This document shows, piece by piece, positions 60,938 through 64,000 of a stretch of DNA of 64,000 bases (its first letter is position 1; the number at the start of each line of letters is the position of its first letter). The notes beneath the pieces were generated by a model. It searched no databases and was not told the DNA's origin. It was given only the letters and a program-made list of their open reading frames with translations. Made by a program: the position numbers and the translations under genes. The DNA is from Lachnospiraceae bacterium (GTDB taxonomy: Bacteria > Bacillota > Clostridia > Lachnospirales > Lachnospiraceae), in NCBI GenBank assembly GCA_009911035.1, contig QXWO01000006.1:97068-161067 (forward strand), read 5' to 3'.

Positions 60938-63328
60938 ATGGACGTAATACTAAAGTTAAAAGAAGAACTTGGTGTGGAAAAGTGGCAGGTGGAAGCAGCG
61001 GTGAAGCTGATTGATGAGGGAAATACCATTCCCTTCATTTCACGTTACCGTAAAGAAGCCACAGGTGCATTGAATGATGAAGTGCTTAGGAACCTTTATG
61101 AAAGGCTCAATTATCTCCGCAGTCTGGAGGAAAAAAAGGAGCAGGTCATCGGAAGCATAGAAGAACAGGGGAAGATGACCGAAGAACTGAAAGCCAAGAT
61201 TCTGGCCGCAGAGACGATGGTGGTAGTAGAGGACTTATACCGCCCCTACAGGCCCAAGCGCAAAACACGTGCAAGCGTGGCAAGGGAGAAGGGACTGGAC
61301 GGTCTGGCGCAGTATATTTTACAACAGGATGCAGACCAGCCTCTTGAAGCAGAAGCAGTTAAATATATCAATGAAGAAAAAGAAGTAAAGGATGCCAAAG
61401 AAGCTTTGCAGGGAGCAAAGGACATTATAGCGGAAATGATTTCCGACGAGGCGGATTACCGTATTTATATCAGAAATATTACCATGGAAGAAGGAATCCT
61501 TACCAGTGCGGCCAAGGATGAAAAGGCCCAGAGTGTTTACGAAATGTATTATGCCTACGAGGAGCCTTTGAAAAAGACCGCAGGACACCGGGTGCTGGCC
61601 TTAAACAGGGGTGAAAGTGAAAAGTTTTTAAATGTAAAAGTCAATGCTCCTGCGGAAAGGATTTTCCAGTATCTTTGTAAAAAGGTCATTACGAAGGAAA
61701 ATGAATACACGACACCTCTTTTGCAGGAGGTGATACAGGATTCCTACGACAGACTGATTGCCCCGGCTATTGAGCGGGAAATTAGAAATGAGCTTACGGA
61801 GAAAGCAGAGGATGGCGCAATTTCCGTATTTGGAAAAAACTTGCAGCAGCTTCTCATGCAGCCTCCCATTGCCGGAAAGGTAGTACTGGGGTGGGACCCG
61901 GCATTCCGTACAGGATGCAAGCTGGCGATTGTGGACGCCACGGGAAAAGTGCTTGATACTAAGGTGATTTATCCTACGGCGCCCCAGAATAAAGTGGAGG
62001 AATCCAAAGCAGAATTAAAGAAGCTGATTAAAAAATACGGCGTATCCCTCATCAGCGTGGGCAACGGAACTGCCTCAAGGGAGTCGGAGCAGGTTATTGT
62101 GGAGCTGATCAAGGAACTTGATACCCCCGTCCAGTACGTGATTGTAAACGAGGCGGGAGCATCCGTCTACTCTGCAAGTAAGCTGGCAACAGAGGAATTC
62201 CCCAACTTTGATGTTGGCCAAAGGAGTGCGGCTTCCATAGCCAGACGCTTACAGGATCCGCTGGCGGAACTTGTAAAAATAGACCCGAAATCTATCGGGG
62301 TGGGACAGTACCAGCATGACATGAATCAGAAAAAGCTTGGGGAAGCTCTCGGCGGCGTGGTGGAGGACTGCGTAAACAAAGTAGGCGTAGACCTGAATAC
62401 CGCATCGGCCTCCCTTTTGGAATACATATCAGGGGTCTCAAAAGCAATCGCCAAAAACATAGTAGACTACAGGGAAAAGAACGGCCGTTTCCTAAACCGT
62501 GCCCAGCTCCTTAAGGTGCCCAAATTAGGACCCAAGGCATACGAACAGTGCGCAGGGTTTTTACGGATACCGGACGGGGATAACCCCCTTGACGCCACCA
62601 GCGTGCACCCGGAATCCTATGATGCGGCCATGAAGCTTCTGGAAAAACTGGGACTTACCATGGAGGACGTGCGTCTTGCCCAGAAACAGGCGGCAAAGAA
62701 CAAAGGCGGCTTTAAAAAAGAAGCTCCTGTTCCTGCAAAAGAGCCGAAGAACAGACAGCAGAAAGTGGTAATACGCAACACCAATACAGCCATGGGCAAA
62801 GCGCTGGCAGCTGCCATGGGCGGCGTGACCATGCCCCTTACAGAAGAACCGAAAGGAAAAGGGACAAAAAATAATCAGAAAGCTCCGGGCAACGCAGAGC
62901 GGGAGAGCGCATCGATTGGTATGCTTGAAAAGAAAATAAAAGACAAAAAGCTGATGGCAGAGGAGCTTGGTATTGGTGAAATCACTCTGACCGATATTTT
63001 GAAGGAATTGGAAAAACCTTCCAGAGATCCTAGGGAAAACATGCCTGCGCCGATCCTTAGAAGCGACGTACTGGACATGAAAGACCTGAAACCGGGCATG
63101 ATCTTAAAGGGAACCGTCCGGAATGTCATCGACTTTGGCGTGTTTGTAGACATCGGTGTGCATCAGGACGGCTTAGTCCATATCTCCCAGATCACCGACA
63201 GATTCATCAAACATCCTTTAGAGGCAGTGAGCGTTGGCGATATTGTGGACGTACAGGTGCTTACCGTGGACGTTCCCAAAAAGCGAATCGGACTCACCAT
63301 GCGGCTGAACCAGGAAAATAAAAAATAG
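60938..63328 (+). CDS. tex: Tex-family RNA-binding transcription accessory protein
   Basis: A 796-residue protein. Order: N-terminal helical region (1-310) with FISRYRKEATGALND near 27, YqgF/RNase-H-like domain (VLGWDPAFRTGCKLAIVD, about 317), helix-hairpin-helix (LLEYISGVSKAIAKNIV, about 495), and a C-terminal S1 domain (LKGTVRNVIDFGVFVDIGVHQDG, about 722). Between the HhH and S1 domains is a Lys-rich, low-complexity insertion of about 90 residues (about 585-675) that shorter Tex proteins lack. Tex affects transcription and RNA fate; in the cell it associates with nucleic acid. Confidence 0.95.
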   Translation: MDVILKLKEELGVEKWQVEAAVKLIDEGNTIPFISRYRKEATGALNDEVLRNLYERLNYLRSLEEKKEQVIGSIEEQGKMTEELKAKILAAETMVVVEDLYRPYRPKRKTRASVAREKGLDGLAQYILQQDADQPLEAEAVKYINEEKEVKDAKEALQGAKDIIAEMISDEADYRIYIRNITMEEGILTSAAKDEKAQSVYEMYYAYEEPLKKTAGHRVLALNRGESEKFLNVKVNAPAERIFQYLCKKVITKENEYTTPLLQEVIQDSYDRLIAPAIEREIRNELTEKAEDGAISVFGKNLQQLLMQPPIAGKVVLGWDPAFRTGCKLAIVDATGKVLDTKVIYPTAPQNKVEESKAELKKLIKKYGVSLISVGNGTASRESEQVIVELIKELDTPVQYVIVNEAGASVYSASKLATEEFPNFDVGQRSAASIARRLQDPLAELVKIDPKSIGVGQYQHDMNQKKLGEALGGVVEDCVNKVGVDLNTASASLLEYISGVSKAIAKNIVDYREKNGRFLNRAQLLKVPKLGPKAYEQCAGFLRIPDGDNPLDATSVHPESYDAAMKLLEKLGLTMEDVRLAQKQAAKNKGGFKKEAPVPAKEPKNRQQKVVIRNTNTAMGKALAAAMGGVTMPLTEEPKGKGTKNNQKAPGNAERESASIGMLEKKIKDKKLMAEELGIGEITLTDILKELEKPSRDPRENMPAPILRSDVLDMKDLKPGMILKGTVRNVIDFGVFVDIGVHQDGLVHISQITDRFIKHPLEAVSVGDIVDVQVLTVDVPKKRIGLTMRLNQENKK

Positions 63329-63406
63329 TCTTTCAGGTTTATTAACAAAAAACTTCATTTTCCCATACTCCCGTGTTATTCTATTACCGATATAAATAAA
63401 GAAAAG

Positions 63407-63430
63407 TTCTTCGGGGTTGGGTGCAATTCC
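63407..63430 (+). promoter_or_regulatory. FMN-riboswitch-like fragment
   Basis: Against the FMN aptamer 5' consensus ATCTTCGGGGCAGGGTGAAATTCC the site keeps TCTTCGGGG, GGGTG and AATTCC in register. The rest of the aptamer (the CCGGCGGT and AGCCGACGGT segments) is absent, so it is either a decayed remnant or coincidence. No riboflavin gene is near. Confidence 0.35.
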
Positions 63431-63555
63431 TATTTTCTGGAACGTGATAAATAGGGAACCTTTAAAGGGTATTAAGGTCTATTTACACAAGTTTTACACA
63501 AAACAGAAATTAACTTGAAGCCTTGATATGATAATTTAATATTTGGACACATGCA

Positions 63556-63602
63556 TAAGTCCATTATCGGTTATATTACATGATTGATAATGGGCTTATT
63601 TT
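63556..63602 (+). terminator. Terminator-like hairpin
   Basis: TAAGTCCATTATC (63556-63568) pairs with GATAATGGGCTTA (63586-63598, one G-T pair), then TTTTAG. The stem is 13 bp, but the T-run is short. Confidence 0.55.
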
Positions 63603-63783
63603 AGTGACTAAGTAGTTAATCTAATTTCCCATATCCACTTCCCCAAAACGTTTATATGAGCCTTACAGAGCGTTACAGGAGTATTCTAAACACAAATCTA
63701 TAACATTCAATCCCACATCACTTAAAACAAGGATTTCATAGCAACATCATTACATTAAAAATAAAGAAGGGAGATGAAAAATA

Positions 63784-63960
63784 ATGTACGGTAAAGTCAC
63801 AAGATACCTGCATGACAGGAAGTTTGGATTTATCCGGGGAGAGGATGGCAACATGTACTTTGTCCATCACTCAAAATTAAATGGAGAATACATTGATAAA
63901 GGCTGTTATGTATTTTTCAAAACTGTTGTGGTCAAGCATTTTTGTAACACTTGTGGCTAA
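63784..63960 (+). CDS. Small cold-shock-domain-like protein
   Basis: A 58-residue protein after AAGGGAGATG. The first 45 residues look like a cold-shock fold: KVTRYLHDRKFGFIRGEDGNMYFVHHSKL contains the RNP1-like KFGFI and RNP2-like YFVHH motifs. The end VVVKHFCNTCG does not fit the fold, and cold-shock proteins normally have about 66-70 residues, so the C-terminal strand may be lost by frameshift or replacement. RNA or single-strand DNA binding is the natural role, if functional. Confidence 0.65.
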   Translation: MYGKVTRYLHDRKFGFIRGEDGNMYFVHHSKLNGEYIDKGCYVFFKTVVVKHFCNTCG

Positions 63961-64000
63961 AAAATATCAGATTTCTTTTTATGAGGCTATCCGTGCCTGA

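Larger units (their letters stand above)
63329..63783. other. Intergenic region with FMN-riboswitch-like fragment and hairpin
   Basis: This 455-bp A/T-rich stretch has TTCTTCGGGGTTGGGTGCAATTCC at 63407-63430, resembling the 5' end of an FMN riboswitch, and a terminator-like hairpin at 63556-63598. A CCTATTT/AAATAGG stem lies at 63429-63454. I see no gene. Confidence 0.5.

Overview
The window looks like chromosome of an anaerobic, gut-type clostridium, most likely Lachnospiraceae (Clostridium cluster XIVa). This is inferred from gene content: fused pyruvate:ferredoxin-oxidoreductase subunits, the phosphotransbutyrylase/butyrate kinase pair, a neelaredoxin-type superoxide reductase, a glycyl-radical spare part, two T-box leaders, and protein families typical of that group. 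The base composition is moderate and even. I see no rRNA, tRNA, CRISPR array, phage or transposase gene.

Layout. 1-7.5 kb: an MBL-fold hydrolase, a MATE exporter, a protein of unknown function, a GNAT acetyltransferase, a LytTR response regulator with an AgrC-like kinase, and an orphan FliD-like protein. 7.8-13 kb: a two-gene fused 2-oxoacid (pyruvate-type):ferredoxin oxidoreductase, superoxide reductase, and a secreted protein with four tandem repeats. 13.1-15.3 kb: a membrane protein and a CdaR-type regulator. 15.6-30.4 kb: one long same-strand locus with an ABC sugar importer, glycerate kinase, GH63-type hydrolase, SGNH hydrolase, beta-helix protein, GH13_18 phosphorylase and homologues of E. 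coli YcjQ, YcjR and YcjS. 30.5-35.5 kb (minus strand): hypB, a 928-residue iron-sulfur flavoprotein, hypA and a membrane protein. 35.8-41 kb: a cysteine-cluster protein, a Crp/Fnr regulator, a stand-alone glycyl-radical domain, an HD protein, an aldo/keto reductase and an OFA-family transporter. 41.2-48.7 kb: T-box-aspS, trkA-trkH, a PsiE-like protein, buk-ptb. 49-54.7 kb: lrgA-lrgB, a second MATE exporter, an FG-GAP-like protein, T-box-trpB2. 54.9-64 kb: secA, prfB (with its programmed frameshift), three minus-strand membrane or unknown genes, tex, and a short cold-shock-like ORF at the edge.

The most coherent system is the 15.6-30.4 kb locus. It joins the E. coli ycj idea (import of a glucosylglycerate-like glycoside, phosphorolysis, and 3-keto chemistry converting D-gulosides to D-glucosides) with a glycerate kinase, a second hydrolytic route and two accessory proteins without signal peptides. 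A glycerate/sugar-diacid-type regulator lies directly upstream. The predicted outcome is glucose-1-phosphate or glucose plus D-glycerate, the latter phosphorylated into glycolysis.

Two families of short dispersed palindromic elements are scattered through the intergenic spaces. One is about 40 bp (TTACAATAAGCTGTC...GACAGCGTTTGTTA); the other has AGAGCGTGTCTGAAA ends. Several copies sit at gene 3' ends, and at least two supply the stop codon of the neighbouring gene.
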